DNA of 64,000 nucleotides from Aquimarina pacifica (GCF_000520955.1 NZ_JACC01000002.1:214664-278663), one strand, 5' to 3'; positions 9,739-19,451 are shown, counted from the stretch's first letter. Numbers and translations: made by a program. Notes: generated by a model from the sequence alone, not told the origin.

Positions 9739-9973
9739 AATACTGATTTGTTTATGGTATTATTTATTATAGTAAAATGATTAAAACAAAAATAAGCTAA
9801 AATTGAATACTGGATATAACATAAATAATAAGTAACCAGATTGTAGAATACAGTACTACTACAAAACAAGGGAATCCTTTTGATTGATATACTAAATACA
9901 TCTCATAATAAAATCCAAAAATATCTATAAACAACTTATAACTAGAGACAATGCTTAAAAGTATATTGTATCA

Positions 9974-10006
9974 ATAAAAAAACCTATGAAGCGAGCTTCA
10001 TAGGTT
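9974..10006 (-). terminator. Rho-independent terminator for the minus-strand membrane-protein gene
   Basis: A perfect 12-bp inverted repeat, AACCTATGAAGC (9981-9992) and GCTTCATAGGTT (9995-10006), encloses a 2-base loop. On the minus strand it is followed by a U-run (plus-strand A-run at about 9976-9982). It sits 57 bp past the stop of the gene at 10063-10578. The rest of 9739-10062 holds nothing recognisable. Confidence 0.85.
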
Positions 10007-10062
10007 CTAGACATAACGAGCAAACCTAATGTCAAAATCATTCAAAGTTTTAAGTAGAGCTT

Positions 10063-10578
10063 CTATAAAGCAATTTTTTCTTGTTTTTTGATGTATAATA
10101 CATGGCTAAAATATGCCGAAATACCACAAACTATTAAAAAGATTGCGCCAATCATAGCTGCCTTTTTAGGATCTGCTCCACCATATGTACCTTGTTCAAT
10201 TGAGGGTGTAACAATCCAAAAAAGAACACTTAACCCTATTAAAGCAAAAGCCATCTTTTGTGTTAACTCTTTTTTCATAAATGCAAAAACTACTATTACT
10301 AATGCTAGTAAGCCCAAAATATAGCTCAAAATTGTAGATATACTAGCCATTGAGGTAGATGGAAATTCTTCCATTTTTTCTTGGGTCTCTTTTACCAAAG
10401 CCTCTATTTCTGGATTCATATTGGCAGTATCCTCATACGTTTTCAATGTTTTTTCTATATTTATTTTTGCCTCTTCGACCTTTTCCATTTCGTCATTAAG
10501 TTTAAATGATGTTGCTACAGTCAATGGTGCACCTATTAAAAAAGTTAATACCATAGTAATAAGGGTTAAAATTCTCAT
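10063..10578 (-). CDS. Four-helix membrane protein of unknown function
   Basis: 171 residues: an N-terminal hydrophobic helix or signal, a charged helical extracytoplasmic segment (about residues 28-72, Glu/Lys-rich), then three hydrophobic helices (about 82-100, 110-124 and 139-162) and a basic tail. No family was recognised. The gene is a single transcription unit with its own terminator. A two-copy direct repeat 59-91 bp upstream looks like a LytTR-type operator, so it may be under control of one of the two LytTR regulators in this window. Confidence 0.65.
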   Translation of the reverse strand: MRILTLITMVLTFLIGAPLTVATSFKLNDEMEKVEEAKINIEKTLKTYEDTANMNPEIEALVKETQEKMEEFPSTSMASISTILSYILGLLALVIVVFAFMKKELTQKMAFALIGLSVLFWIVTPSIEQGTYGGADPKKAAMIGAIFLIVCGISAYFSHVLYIKKQEKIAL

Positions 10579-10636
10579 AATTGTTTTTTAAATTATTAAT
10601 TTCTATAAGCACAAAATAATGAGTTCACGGTATCAA

Positions 10637-10669
10637 AAATTGGTCAATCTACCTCACAAATCGGTCAAT
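10637..10669 (-). promoter_or_regulatory. Candidate LytTR-type operator (two 12-bp direct repeats, 21-bp period)
   Basis: AAATTGGTCAAT at 10637-10648 and AAATCGGTCAAT at 10658-10669 differ at one base and start 21 bp apart, two helical turns. This is the geometry used by LytTR/AlgR-type dimers. It lies 59-91 bp upstream of the start at 10578, and a -7-like TATTTTG is present between it and the gene on the minus strand. Two LytTR proteins are encoded at 13.8 kb and 22.3 kb. The repeat is seen in the sequence; the regulator is inferred. Confidence 0.5.
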
Positions 10670-11051
10670 TTTATATAATTGAATTCTCATATAGACAAAA
10701 CATTAAGACTACTACCTCATATCGTAATTATGAAAAAGATATTAATATCTAGATAAACCATTTTGCCCCCATCTACTTTCCTTAATTCATATTGCTAATT
10801 AAAATTTTGTTATGAGATATAGAAATAGCATAAATATGAAGGTTTTATAGTCTTAAGCAATACTATTAGCAGCGGTTTATTACTGTAATGATTTTTCTAG
10901 TACATCATAAAAGTGTTTTTTCTTTTATTTTATAACCTCCCATCTCATATGAGGTTAATTACTTTCTAGAGGAACCGAATTGATAACTATTTATAACAAT
11001 TACAGAACAGAGTTTCGCCAAAAAAAGTAACTTTGTAGCAAACCTTAACCA
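10670..11051. other. Intergenic region upstream of the LETM1-related gene
   Basis: About 380 bases, very AT-rich. I see no gene, no strong hairpin and no convincing promoter beyond generic AT-rich stretches. Confidence 0.5.
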
Positions 11052-12236
11052 ATGAATCCTTCAACTTCTGGTTGGATAGAAAAACTTTTAAAGAATTTGG
11101 ACGATGATTCTAAATTCTCTCAATGGTCAATGGATCAATCATATCTTGATCTTAGGCGAGTTGGCTTTATATATGGAAATTCTATAGATATCATTGTTTC
11201 TAATGTTTCTGATATTTTATATTCAGAAGAAGAAAAGACCAAAATTAATTTGGTTGCTGCTCTAATTGTTACTTATTACGAAACTATCGAAAACTCGGAT
11301 AAAGAAGACTGCATTGATGCCCTTTTACAATTTTATAGTTTTTTGGATACTAAAAAGTCGTTCTTTTCTCTTTCAAATGTTCTAGGTGGCAACAAATCAG
11401 AAAAACTAGAAAAAGTTATTCATACTCGTATTCAAACCAATGAATCTATTTTTCAGAAAAACTTTAGTCACCTATTAACCAATGCATTATTATATATTGA
11501 TGTCTTGGCCTTTGATTATTTTCTGATTCACCATACCGATCCCTTTGAATATGCCGCAAAATTAGAAGAAACCCTTGTGAACACTGTTTTTTTGGCACTA
11601 AACTCTAAAAATGAGAAAGATACCTATGATGAGCTTTTAGTAAAGCTATTTTCTTCTTCTGTTCGATATACAAATATCTCTACAGAAGACCAGGCAAGTT
11701 TTGATTATATAGAATTGGATCCTTATACAGACGAAATAGAGAAAAAATACATTATGGATCTTACTAGTTTAGCTGTTTGGAATGATCAAAAAATGGATAA
11801 AGGAGAACAAAGTTTTATGTCGGCTCTTGGTACAGAATTGCAATTATCAGATTTTGTAATAAAAGAATCAATTGATTTGGTTCGTATTTTTATAAAAGAA
11901 CATAGAGATGATATTTCCTTTTTTAATTATTCTCACCCGGCATTGCATTTTTATCAACAAACGCACAGAACAGTTAACATTCTTATTTTAAGAAATAAAA
12001 AAAGATTAATCAAAGAAATAACTGAAAGTAAAGATCTCATGATTTTGTTGGGACAATCGGCGGTTAGAGATTTGTCTAAAGAAGAAAAGCAACAGGTCAA
12101 AAAACAACTATTAGATATATGCAAAACAATACCTTCTCTGGCCATATTTATTTTACCCGGAGGGAGTCTTTTATTACCATTATTAGTTAAGTTTATCCCG
12201 CAATTATTACCTTCTGCATTTAACGAAAATAGATAA
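11052..12236 (+). CDS. LETM1-related biofilm-associated protein
   Basis: 394 residues, mainly helical, with no signal peptide. The N-terminal region MNPSTSGWIEKLL and the C-terminal block are typical of a Flavobacteriia family annotated as LETM1-related biofilm-associated. The C-terminal ~55 residues (VKKQLLDICKTIPSL, then ILPGGSLLLPLLVKFIPQLLPSAF) match the LETM1 ribosome-binding-like segment with its LPS(A/T)F ending. Eukaryotic LETM1 is a mitochondrial inner-membrane protein; here only the C-terminal motif is shared. The biofilm label comes from homologues and is not evident from the sequence. The gene is monocistronic. Confidence 0.82.
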   Translation: MNPSTSGWIEKLLKNLDDDSKFSQWSMDQSYLDLRRVGFIYGNSIDIIVSNVSDILYSEEEKTKINLVAALIVTYYETIENSDKEDCIDALLQFYSFLDTKKSFFSLSNVLGGNKSEKLEKVIHTRIQTNESIFQKNFSHLLTNALLYIDVLAFDYFLIHHTDPFEYAAKLEETLVNTVFLALNSKNEKDTYDELLVKLFSSSVRYTNISTEDQASFDYIELDPYTDEIEKKYIMDLTSLAVWNDQKMDKGEQSFMSALGTELQLSDFVIKESIDLVRIFIKEHRDDISFFNYSHPALHFYQQTHRTVNILILRNKKRLIKEITESKDLMILLGQSAVRDLSKEEKQQVKKQLLDICKTIPSLAIFILPGGSLLLPLLVKFIPQLLPSAFNENR

Positions 12237-12297
12237 AATTTTAGTTTAGTTAATTGAAACTATTACTATCTAATGCTGCTCAAAGGATTATATTCAA

Positions 12298-12933
12298 CTA
12301 TACATCTAATTTTTCTAATTCGGCATAGTTCTTCTTTAATCGACTTGTAAGAATACCGTAAATTACTCTATAGAAAAGCGCTATTAATCCCACAAATATT
12401 AAAGTAACCAAAAGTGTTATAGTAATGATTAGCCATATCGGTGGTTGACTCTCTAATGGGTTTTCATTTAATCCTTCGGTAAACAATAATACATAAGCCA
12501 TTGTTGTAATCATGACCATTGCAAAAAGGCTAATATTTACAAATATATATTGCTTTACCGTTTTTCGTGTTTTAATAATATTTCTCATTAATACCTTGGC
12601 AGAATCGGTAGATGCGATTTTTTTATAATTTAAGTAAAACCTAACTATGAAGTATATCAAAATACTATATGAAATGATAGATATGATCAAAGAAAAATTA
12701 TCTAAAACGGTCCCCTTTTCTATATGATCAAAATGCGTATGAACATTATTCATTTTAAAGACGATATCTAACGAAGCCCATAAAACAAATTCTAGTATGC
12801 TAATAATAAATATCCAACGAACAATCGATGAAGATTTTTTTAATATCATTGAGTAAATATCTTCATAGGATAGTTTAGGTAGCTCATGCTCCCTACTCTT
12901 CCAGTCCTTTTTTAATAATTCTAATTCATCCAT
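12298..12933 (-). CDS. Four-helix membrane protein downstream of an ECF sigma factor (possible anti-sigma factor)
   Basis: 211 residues. The cytosolic N-terminus contains ELELLKKDWKSRE, then four hydrophobic helices (about residues 37-59, 75-98, 122-145 and 157-181) and a short charged tail. It begins 7 bp after the sigma factor stop and is surely co-transcribed. That position is typical for anti-sigma factors, but no ZAS zinc motif (HxxxCxxC) is visible, so any inhibition would use a different N-terminal domain. The membrane location and operon are solid; the anti-sigma role is inferred from context. Confidence 0.65.
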   Translation of the reverse strand: MDELELLKKDWKSREHELPKLSYEDIYSMILKKSSSIVRWIFIISILEFVLWASLDIVFKMNNVHTHFDHIEKGTVLDNFSLIISIISYSILIYFIVRFYLNYKKIASTDSAKVLMRNIIKTRKTVKQYIFVNISLFAMVMITTMAYVLLFTEGLNENPLESQPPIWLIITITLLVTLIFVGLIALFYRVIYGILTSRLKKNYAELEKLDV

Positions 12934-12940
12934 GATGGGG

Positions 12941-13435
12941 TTACGGATTTAATATTTTTTTTAATTTCGTTTTAACTCTGTTCATCTTTACCCGAGCATT
13001 TACTTCACTAATACCCATTGTATCAGCTATTTCTTTATACGATCTATCTTCTAAGTAAAGAAAGACCAACGCCTTTTCTATATCATTTAACTGTTTTACT
13101 GCAGCGTACATTAACTTTAACTGTTCTTCTACTTCACTATCATATTCTTCTGCCTTAATTCTAAAATTCATAGTATCAAGATCTGTTGTCTTAATACTTC
13201 TTTTAGATTTTCTGTATAAAGTAATTGCAGTATTTAATGCTACTCGATACATCCAGGTACTGAACTTAGAATCCCCTCTAAACTTAGGGTATGCTTTCCA
13301 AAGTTGAATAGTAATTTCCTGAAACAAATCGTTGTGCGAGTCCGGATCATTTGTATAAATGCGACATACCTTGTGCACAATATTTTGATTTTGCTCAAGA
13401 TGGGTTACAAAATTATGTTCTAGTTCTTTATTCAC
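12941..13435 (-). CDS. ECF-type RNA polymerase sigma factor
   Basis: 164 residues starting at GTG. Region 2 is clear (DLFQEITIQLW, then YPKFRGDSKFSTWMYRVALNTA around residues 34-73), and region 4 has the helix-turn-helix LNDIEKALVFLYLEDRSYKEIADTMGISEVNARVKMNRVKTKLK. Regions 1.1 and 3 are absent, as usual for group 4 factors. It directs RNA polymerase to a specific promoter set. The membrane protein immediately downstream is the probable partner that links it to an envelope signal. Confidence 0.9.
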   Translation of the reverse strand: MNKELEHNFVTHLEQNQNIVHKVCRIYTNDPDSHNDLFQEITIQLWKAYPKFRGDSKFSTWMYRVALNTAITLYRKSKRSIKTTDLDTMNFRIKAEEYDSEVEEQLKLMYAAVKQLNDIEKALVFLYLEDRSYKEIADTMGISEVNARVKMNRVKTKLKKILNP

Positions 13436-13831
13436 TGTGGCTAATTACATTATATAAGTAGACAAAAAATTAATTTTGTTACAAAAAATAAAAATAAAAT
13501 TTGATGTGATCTATTAATACTAATCTATCTTATTGAACTTTAGCACACTTAAACTTTAATTCAAAATAAAATAGTGTGTTGTTTTATCTTTTTTTATTAA
13601 TTTTAAAACATAGAAGCAATTTAGACTTCTTAACTTAAAATAGCTATTGATCCGCAAATGCCCCATTTTTAAATAAAATCATACATCAATAGTACTACCT
13701 CCTTTTTTAGTTCATAAGAAAACACATCGTTATAACCTGTAGTAAGGATACTGACATTTCTGGTGTCTAATAATGATTCTTGATATCATCAAAATGTTAG
13801 AGTACAATAACTAACATAAACTCAAAAAAAA
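13436..13831. other. Intergenic region between divergent sigma-factor and LytTR genes
   Basis: About 395 AT-rich bases that must hold the promoters of both divergent genes. I could not pick out a convincing -33/-7 pair or an operator repeat. Confidence 0.45.
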
Positions 13832-14566
13832 ATGAAGTGTTTTCTTGTAGGCGGACATAAAGATTTACTTGATAGTGTAGAAACGTACTTACAAACTAAT
13901 TTCTTTTACATTTCGATCTGCGCAAAATCAGCATACGATGCTAACACTCAAAAAATGATTGATTTATCAGAACCTAATCTTATTATTTTTGATGTTGATA
14001 TCAATACTGAAATTCCTCTAGAAATATACAGAAAAGTTAAAAGTGCTTCTATAGATATGCTAGCCATGATACCAAAAGATCAAAACATCATGGACTATCT
14101 TAATAAAAAGGATATCGCCTATATTACAAAACCCATTGATCATTCGGCTTTACGATTTTATATTAACACCGTATATTCTAAAAGGTCTAAAGAGGAAGAA
14201 TTGCAACAAATTCTCACACGAATACGCAATACAAATCCAAAAAAAAGAATTGCTATCCCTCAAGAAAAAGAAATACAAATGATCTCTACCAATGATATTT
14301 TGTATATCGAAGCTGATATAAATTATTGTCTGGTATACTTAAGAGAAAAAAAAACTATTTGTGTTTCTAAAACATTAAAAAGCTTTGAACAGCAATTATG
14401 TAACAATCATGAATTTTATCGTATACATCAATCATATCTTATTAACCTTAATCATATCAATAAAGTAACAAAAACAAAACTCCCACAAGTATCTATGATC
14501 AATGGAGATATTTTAACGATTTCACGTTCAAAAAAAACCGCTTTCCTAAAATTAATTCTTAACTAA
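13832..14566 (+). CDS. LytTR-family response regulator with a degenerate receiver, no adjacent kinase
   Basis: 244 residues. The N-terminal ~120 residues have a receiver-like fold with Asp54/Asp56 (IIFDVD) and a Lys in ITKPID, but the acidic pair expected near residues 7-10 is replaced by VGGHKD. Phosphorylation may therefore be weak or absent. The C-terminal ~100 residues form a LytTR DNA-binding domain (MISTNDILYIEADINYC, FYRIHQSYLINLNHI, ISRSKKTAFL). It has no neighbouring LytS-type kinase, unlike the regulator at 22277. It could bind the direct repeat at 10637-10669, but that is an inference. Confidence 0.85.
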   Translation: MKCFLVGGHKDLLDSVETYLQTNFFYISICAKSAYDANTQKMIDLSEPNLIIFDVDINTEIPLEIYRKVKSASIDMLAMIPKDQNIMDYLNKKDIAYITKPIDHSALRFYINTVYSKRSKEEELQQILTRIRNTNPKKRIAIPQEKEIQMISTNDILYIEADINYCLVYLREKKTICVSKTLKSFEQQLCNNHEFYRIHQSYLINLNHINKVTKTKLPQVSMINGDILTISRSKKTAFLKLILN

Positions 14567-14672
14567 ACCAGATATTCTTGATACTGTAACTAACCATATT
14601 AATAGTTGTATCATCTCTCATAATTCGGTTAAGTTAACAGGCTAATATTTTGAAGATAACTGGATAAAAATA

Positions 14673-14712
14673 AAATCATCGTCTAAATAGTAGATCTTAG
14701 ACGATGATTTTT
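14673..14712 (+). terminator. Rho-independent terminator downstream of the LytTR gene
   Basis: A perfect 14-bp stem, AAATCATCGTCTAA (14673-14686) and TTAGACGATGATTT (14697-14710), with a 10-base loop and a T-run continuing to 14712. It lies about 107 bp past the stop. The remaining bases to 15072 show nothing else. Confidence 0.8.
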
Positions 14713-15072
14713 CAACCTAACTTAATTTAACAAGAATTTCTGTATTCCAAAACAGGAATTAGCCCATAAGCCTATATTGTTATATAAAGTATCTCAAAAA
14801 TTATGAGATTTACCTATACTACCTTATCATAGTATTAACTCTTCTTCTTCATTCTAAACAATTCTATTTTTATTACTACAAAAAAACTGGCTATCAATAA
14901 ATTAAAAAACTTATTTTTTAGTTTTCATATAGTGACCAAGCATATCACTGCTAGAGAAATAGAAATGAGAAATATCATATATATATCTATTTTTTTCATG
15001 ACTTTTTTATTAAAAATTATAGTTAAAGAAGCCCCCTACCTCATTCATCAAAAAAGAAAATCTTATTTACTT

Positions 15073-15237
15073 TTATTTGTTTTTAAGCAATGATCCATCC
15101 AAATTTTTACAGAGCATATCCTTTGGCTCTGTTATATCTGTACTACTAGATTTTGATATATCTTGGGCAAATAAGTTATTTGCAGTAATTAAAAATATTA
15201 TAATAATAAAAGTAAAAATAACATAGCTCTTTTTCAT
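15073..15237 (-). CDS. 54-residue exported peptide
   Basis: A short frame: ATG at 15235-15237, stop at 15073-15075. The translation begins MKKSYVIFTFIIIIFLIT and has a credible signal peptide ending at LFAQ (residues 22-25). About 30 mature polar residues follow, with a single Cys43 and a Lys-rich end. The signal peptide and intact frame argue it is real, although no homologue is known to me. It lies alone in a 1.1-kb gap upstream of the NDH-2-like gene. It could equally be the remnant of a longer exported protein. Confidence 0.5.
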   Translation of the reverse strand: MKKSYVIFTFIIIIFLITANNLFAQDISKSSSTDITEPKDMLCKNLDGSLLKNK

Positions 15238-15735
15238 AACGTACGAATTTAGGTTAAACAGTGTTTGTATATTTGGGTATACTTATCTTTAATAATACCT
15301 TTTACGTTTCAAAAGAAAGACAAGATTCTCTTAGGGGTAGCGAAACAAAAAATTAGATTAACAATTTGTTAACACTAAATTGAGTATTTATATCTGTTAA
15401 GCAAAAATTCAATTATTATTTAGTTGATATTAATAGGTATTTAAGCCAATCGAGTTATTATCTGGTAGTAATTAAGACTATAAAAAATTCATAAAACTCA
15501 ACAAACAACATTTTAAACATAATTATATTACGGTTAAACCATATTTATAGTAATGAAAAAAAATAAAAGCATAACTTTTTTACAATAAAACGAACTCAAT
15601 ACCACATAAATAAAGTATGGTTTTAGAGTCAAATCGCATCCTTTTTTGTTAAAAAGAAAAGGTTTTGATAAAAAGTAACATTCACTAAGTATATTAATAT
15701 TTAACAGGTTATTTTTGTAAAATAATACATGCAAT
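15238..15735. other. Intergenic region upstream of the NDH-2-like gene
   Basis: About 500 AT-rich bases. A TATTTTTG (15710-15717) about 19 bp before the ATG matches the Bacteroidota -7 consensus TAnnTTTG, but no good -33 TTTG is seen at the right spacing. The 66-codon minus-strand frame at 15534-15734 is Phe/Leu/Tyr-rich low complexity and is not supported. Confidence 0.45.
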
Positions 15736-17031
15736 ATGAATATTCCCTTTACTAATTTACCAAGATTAGTTATTATTGGTGGTGGCTTTGCTGGGGTAGC
15801 TCTGGCAAGAAAAATGATTAAAGAAGATGTACAATTGGTAGTATTAGACCGCCATAATTACCATACTTTTCAACCTCTTCTTTATCAAGTATCTACTTCA
15901 TCACTAGAGCCTGATTCTATTGCATATCCATTGCGTAAAATTGTAAAAAGAGGTAAGAATACCTTTTTTAGAATGGCAGAAGTACTTTCTATAGATCCAG
16001 ATACTCAAAAAGTATCTACCAATATAGGAGATATATCTTATGACTATTTGGTTATTGCCACAGGAGCGAGAACTAATTTCTTTGGTAATAAGACTATAGA
16101 GCATAATGCAATGAGAATGAAAAACCTTCCTCAAGCTCTTAATTTAAGGAGTTTAATGCTTGAAAATCTTGAGCAAGCGGTAATTACAGAGGATCATGAA
16201 AAAAGAAAAGAACTATTGCGTTTCGCTCTTGCAGGTGCAGGTCCAACGGGTGTAGAGCTAGCAGGAGGAATTGCAGAATTAAAACTAAATGTACTTCCTA
16301 GAGATTATCCTGATATGAATTTTGATGATATGGAAATACATCTTATTGAAGGAGCTTCGCGAATACTGCCCCCCATGAGCGAACATGCTTCAGAGAAAGC
16401 TACTAAATTTCTCGAAAAATTAGGAGTTCATATTCACCTAAATACGCAAGTAACACAATATGAAGATAATCTGGTATCAACTAATACCGATCTGTCTTTT
16501 AAAACAGCTACCTTTATTTGGTCTGCAGGTGTAACCGGAGCTCCTGTTTCTGGAATAAAAGCTGAATCTTTGATACCTAGAGCCAATCGTTATAAAGTAA
16601 ATCAATTTAATCAAATTGATGGATACGATACTATTTTTGCTATCGGAGATATTTCTGTAATGGAAACCAAAGAGTATCCCAAAGGACATCCTATGGTAGC
16701 ACAACCAGCAATACAGCAAGGGAAACATCTTGCCAAAAACTTAAAACAACATTTACGCGGTAAACCCATGACACCTTTCCAATATTTTGACAAAGGGTCA
16801 ATGGCCACCATTGGACGCAATAAGGCTGTTGTAGATATCGGAAAATTTAAATTTGGTGGTTTTTTTGCTTGGTTTATCTGGATGTTCATTCATTTATGGT
16901 TCTTAATAGGATTTAGAAATCGATTTATTACTTTATTTAATTGGAGCTATAATTATATAAACTATGATAAAGCTGCTAGGCTTATTGTGCGTTCTTATAA
17001 GAATCGTACCGATACCACAGAAAGAGTCTGA
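15736..17031 (+). CDS. NAD(P)/FAD-dependent oxidoreductase, type II NADH dehydrogenase-like
   Basis: 431 residues. FAD-binding GGGFAG is at residues 15-20, and a second dinucleotide fold begins at AGAGPTGVELAG (about 166-177). An FAD-contact motif FAIGD lies near 300, and YHTFQPLLYQVST near 42 is typical of NDH-2. The C-terminus carries an aromatic hydrophobic segment (FFAWFIWMFIHLWFLIGF) with basic residues after it, suiting attachment to the inner membrane. It would oxidise NADH and reduce quinone without pumping protons. The gene is monocistronic, and a likely terminator follows at 17073-17106. Confidence 0.9.
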   Translation: MNIPFTNLPRLVIIGGGFAGVALARKMIKEDVQLVVLDRHNYHTFQPLLYQVSTSSLEPDSIAYPLRKIVKRGKNTFFRMAEVLSIDPDTQKVSTNIGDISYDYLVIATGARTNFFGNKTIEHNAMRMKNLPQALNLRSLMLENLEQAVITEDHEKRKELLRFALAGAGPTGVELAGGIAELKLNVLPRDYPDMNFDDMEIHLIEGASRILPPMSEHASEKATKFLEKLGVHIHLNTQVTQYEDNLVSTNTDLSFKTATFIWSAGVTGAPVSGIKAESLIPRANRYKVNQFNQIDGYDTIFAIGDISVMETKEYPKGHPMVAQPAIQQGKHLAKNLKQHLRGKPMTPFQYFDKGSMATIGRNKAVVDIGKFKFGGFFAWFIWMFIHLWFLIGFRNRFITLFNWSYNYINYDKAARLIVRSYKNRTDTTERV

Positions 17032-17072
17032 ACAAATTAATTTATAAAATACTTGATAAGAACAATTAATAC

Positions 17073-17106
17073 CAATGACCAAAATACAGTTCAGTCATTG
17101 CTTTTT
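17073..17106 (+). terminator. Probable terminator after the NDH-2-like gene
   Basis: CAATGAC (17073-17079) and GTCATTG (17094-17100) form a 7-bp stem around a 14-base loop, followed by a T-run at 17102-17106. The stem is short, so confidence is moderate. Confidence 0.5.
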
Positions 17107-17184
17107 ACAATTGAGTAACATTCAATTCTGATTACCCTATAGATATTAGATTTTTGAAGCATCATTCAAAAAAACAATGTCTAT

Positions 17185-19338
17185 ATGAAACGAATACTCG
17201 TTTATCTTTTTATTTGTGTCACTATAAATACGATGGCACAGACAACAATTACAGGAAAAGTAACAGATCCATCATCAAACCCTATCCCTGGTGCTAATGT
17301 ATATCTTGACGGAACCTATGATGGTGGAACTACTGATGAAAATGGATCCTTTTCTTTTACTACAACAGAAACAGGCGAACATACTTTGCTAATCTCATTT
17401 CTTTCTTTTGAAACATTTATGATGCTTAAGGATGTCTCAGAAATGAATAATTTACAAATCAAACTTCGTGAGGATGTCAATTCTCTAGGAAGTGTTGTTT
17501 TGAATGCTGGGACTTTCTCTGCGGGTGATAACAGTAAAGTCTCTGTCCTCACTCCTCTAGATATTGTAACTACTGCAGGAGCCGCAGGAGATTATATCGG
17601 TGCTTTACAAACACTACCTGGCACCTCGAATGTATCAGAAGATGGCAGACTCTTTGTAAGAGGTGGTGATGCAAGTGAAGCTAATATATATATAGACGGA
17701 CAACGTGTCTTTCAACCTTTTTTATCTACCACAAATAATGTGCCTACAAGAGGTCGATTTTCTTCATTTTTATTTAAAGGAACTAATTTTTCTACAGGAG
17801 GATACTCTGCAGAATATGGAGATGCCTTATCAAGCGTTTTATTGCTAAATACAATTGACGAACCAGAACAAGAAAAAACAGAACTGCAATTTCTTAATGT
17901 AGGATTAGGAGCTGGGAATACTCAAAAATGGAAAAACAATTCGATCAGTGTAAATGCACTTTATATCAACCTAAAACCATATCAAAATATCATAACTGAA
18001 CGCATAAACTGGATCAAACCCTATGAATCCTTATCAGGTGAGACTGTATATCGACATCACTTCGAAAAAGGTCTTTTAAAAATATATGGTGGTATTACAT
18101 ATTCTGATTTCGAACTGATTCAGGAAGATATTAATATAACTGAAGGCTTACAATTAGGAATAAAAAATAGAAATCTTTATCTGAATACTTCTTATACAGG
18201 AACACTTGGTAATGATTGGACTCTCAGTACAGGACTCAGTTTTGCAAATGATCACGAAGACATAACGATTACAAATACTGTAGTAGATGATCAGCAAAAT
18301 AGCTTTCATGCTAAGGTTAAGCTCAAAAAAAGATTCAATAATCGTTTCAAACTAAGTTTTGGACTAGAACAATTTGTAAATGCATTTACAGAAAAAGTAA
18401 AAGATCCAAGCTTTGATTCTTTCGACACTACATTTAATAATAATAGCACAGCTGCTTTTAGTGAAGCTAATATCTTTTTCAATAAAAAATTGGCGATGCA
18501 AATAGGTATTAGAGGAGTCCATAATGCCCTACTTAATACCACTAAAATTTCACCTCGCACTTCTCTGGCATATAAAATCGCTCCAAAATCACAACTTTCA
18601 TTAGCATATGGAGAGTTTTATCAATCTCCTGAGACAGATGTATTAAAATATGATCAAACTCTAGAACAACAACAAGCCTCTCATTACATCCTTAATTACT
18701 TATACCAAAACGATGGACGAACATTACGTGCAGAAGGGTATTATAAATCGTATAACAATTTGATCAAATACAATACCGAAAACCCCGAATTTGATAGTGT
18801 ATATAGTAACCTTGGTGAAGGATATGCTTCTGGTATTGATTTATTCTGGAGGGACAATACATCGATAAAAAACCTTGATTACTGGGCTAGCTACTCTTAT
18901 TTAGATACCAAACGAGACTATAAAAATTATCCAAATAAAGCAACTCCTAATTTTGCCGCAAAACACAACCTCTCTTTGGTAACAAAATATATGATAAATG
19001 ATTGGAAATCCTTGGTAAGCGCAACCTATAACTTTGCATCAGGGAGGCCTTACAACAATCCCAATGAAACAGTTTTCTTAAACAGTAAAACAAAAAACTT
19101 TAATGCTCTTAATCTAAGTTGGGCATATCTTATTAGTAAACAAAAGATTTTATATCTATCAGTATCCAATGTATTGGGAACAGAAAATATTTTTGACTAT
19201 CAATATACCGATACTCCGAATATCAATGGTGAATTTTCAAGAAGAGCTATTACACCCAGCGCAGATAGGTTTTTTATACTAGGATTCTTCTGGACAATCA
19301 GTGATGATAAAAATGACAATCAATTAGATAATTTATAA
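17185..19338 (+). CDS. TonB-dependent receptor with N-terminal CarboxypepD_reg-like domain
   Basis: 717 residues. Signal peptide (about residues 1-18), then a carboxypeptidase-regulatory-like beta-sandwich (TITGKVTDPSSNPIPGANVYLDGT, about 20-95). A plug domain follows (LQTLPGTSNVSEDGRLFVRGGDASEANIYIDG), then a beta-barrel with alternating strands that ends in FFWTI and a short tail. It is shorter than SusC-type receptors and has no SusD partner, so it is more likely a siderophore, cofactor or small-molecule receptor. It is the first gene of an apparent operon with a TPR-like exported protein, a LytS kinase, two 2TM proteins and a LytTR regulator. Confidence 0.88.
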   Translation: MKRILVYLFICVTINTMAQTTITGKVTDPSSNPIPGANVYLDGTYDGGTTDENGSFSFTTTETGEHTLLISFLSFETFMMLKDVSEMNNLQIKLREDVNSLGSVVLNAGTFSAGDNSKVSVLTPLDIVTTAGAAGDYIGALQTLPGTSNVSEDGRLFVRGGDASEANIYIDGQRVFQPFLSTTNNVPTRGRFSSFLFKGTNFSTGGYSAEYGDALSSVLLLNTIDEPEQEKTELQFLNVGLGAGNTQKWKNNSISVNALYINLKPYQNIITERINWIKPYESLSGETVYRHHFEKGLLKIYGGITYSDFELIQEDINITEGLQLGIKNRNLYLNTSYTGTLGNDWTLSTGLSFANDHEDITITNTVVDDQQNSFHAKVKLKKRFNNRFKLSFGLEQFVNAFTEKVKDPSFDSFDTTFNNNSTAAFSEANIFFNKKLAMQIGIRGVHNALLNTTKISPRTSLAYKIAPKSQLSLAYGEFYQSPETDVLKYDQTLEQQQASHYILNYLYQNDGRTLRAEGYYKSYNNLIKYNTENPEFDSVYSNLGEGYASGIDLFWRDNTSIKNLDYWASYSYLDTKRDYKNYPNKATPNFAAKHNLSLVTKYMINDWKSLVSATYNFASGRPYNNPNETVFLNSKTKNFNALNLSWAYLISKQKILYLSVSNVLGTENIFDYQYTDTPNINGEFSRRAITPSADRFFILGFFWTISDDKNDNQLDNL

Positions 19339-19451
19339 ACACAAAACTCCTAAAAAACAACTCAATCCATTAAATCGACACTTCGGTAATAAATATTACT
19401 ATAAAAACTAGAATCAAAGGATCTTTATATCATCAACAAAACAACATATCT

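Noticed and set aside
15534..15734. 66-residue minus-strand gene upstream of the NDH-2-like gene
   Set aside because: Low-complexity Phe/Leu/Tyr product in an AT-rich promoter region, no start context.
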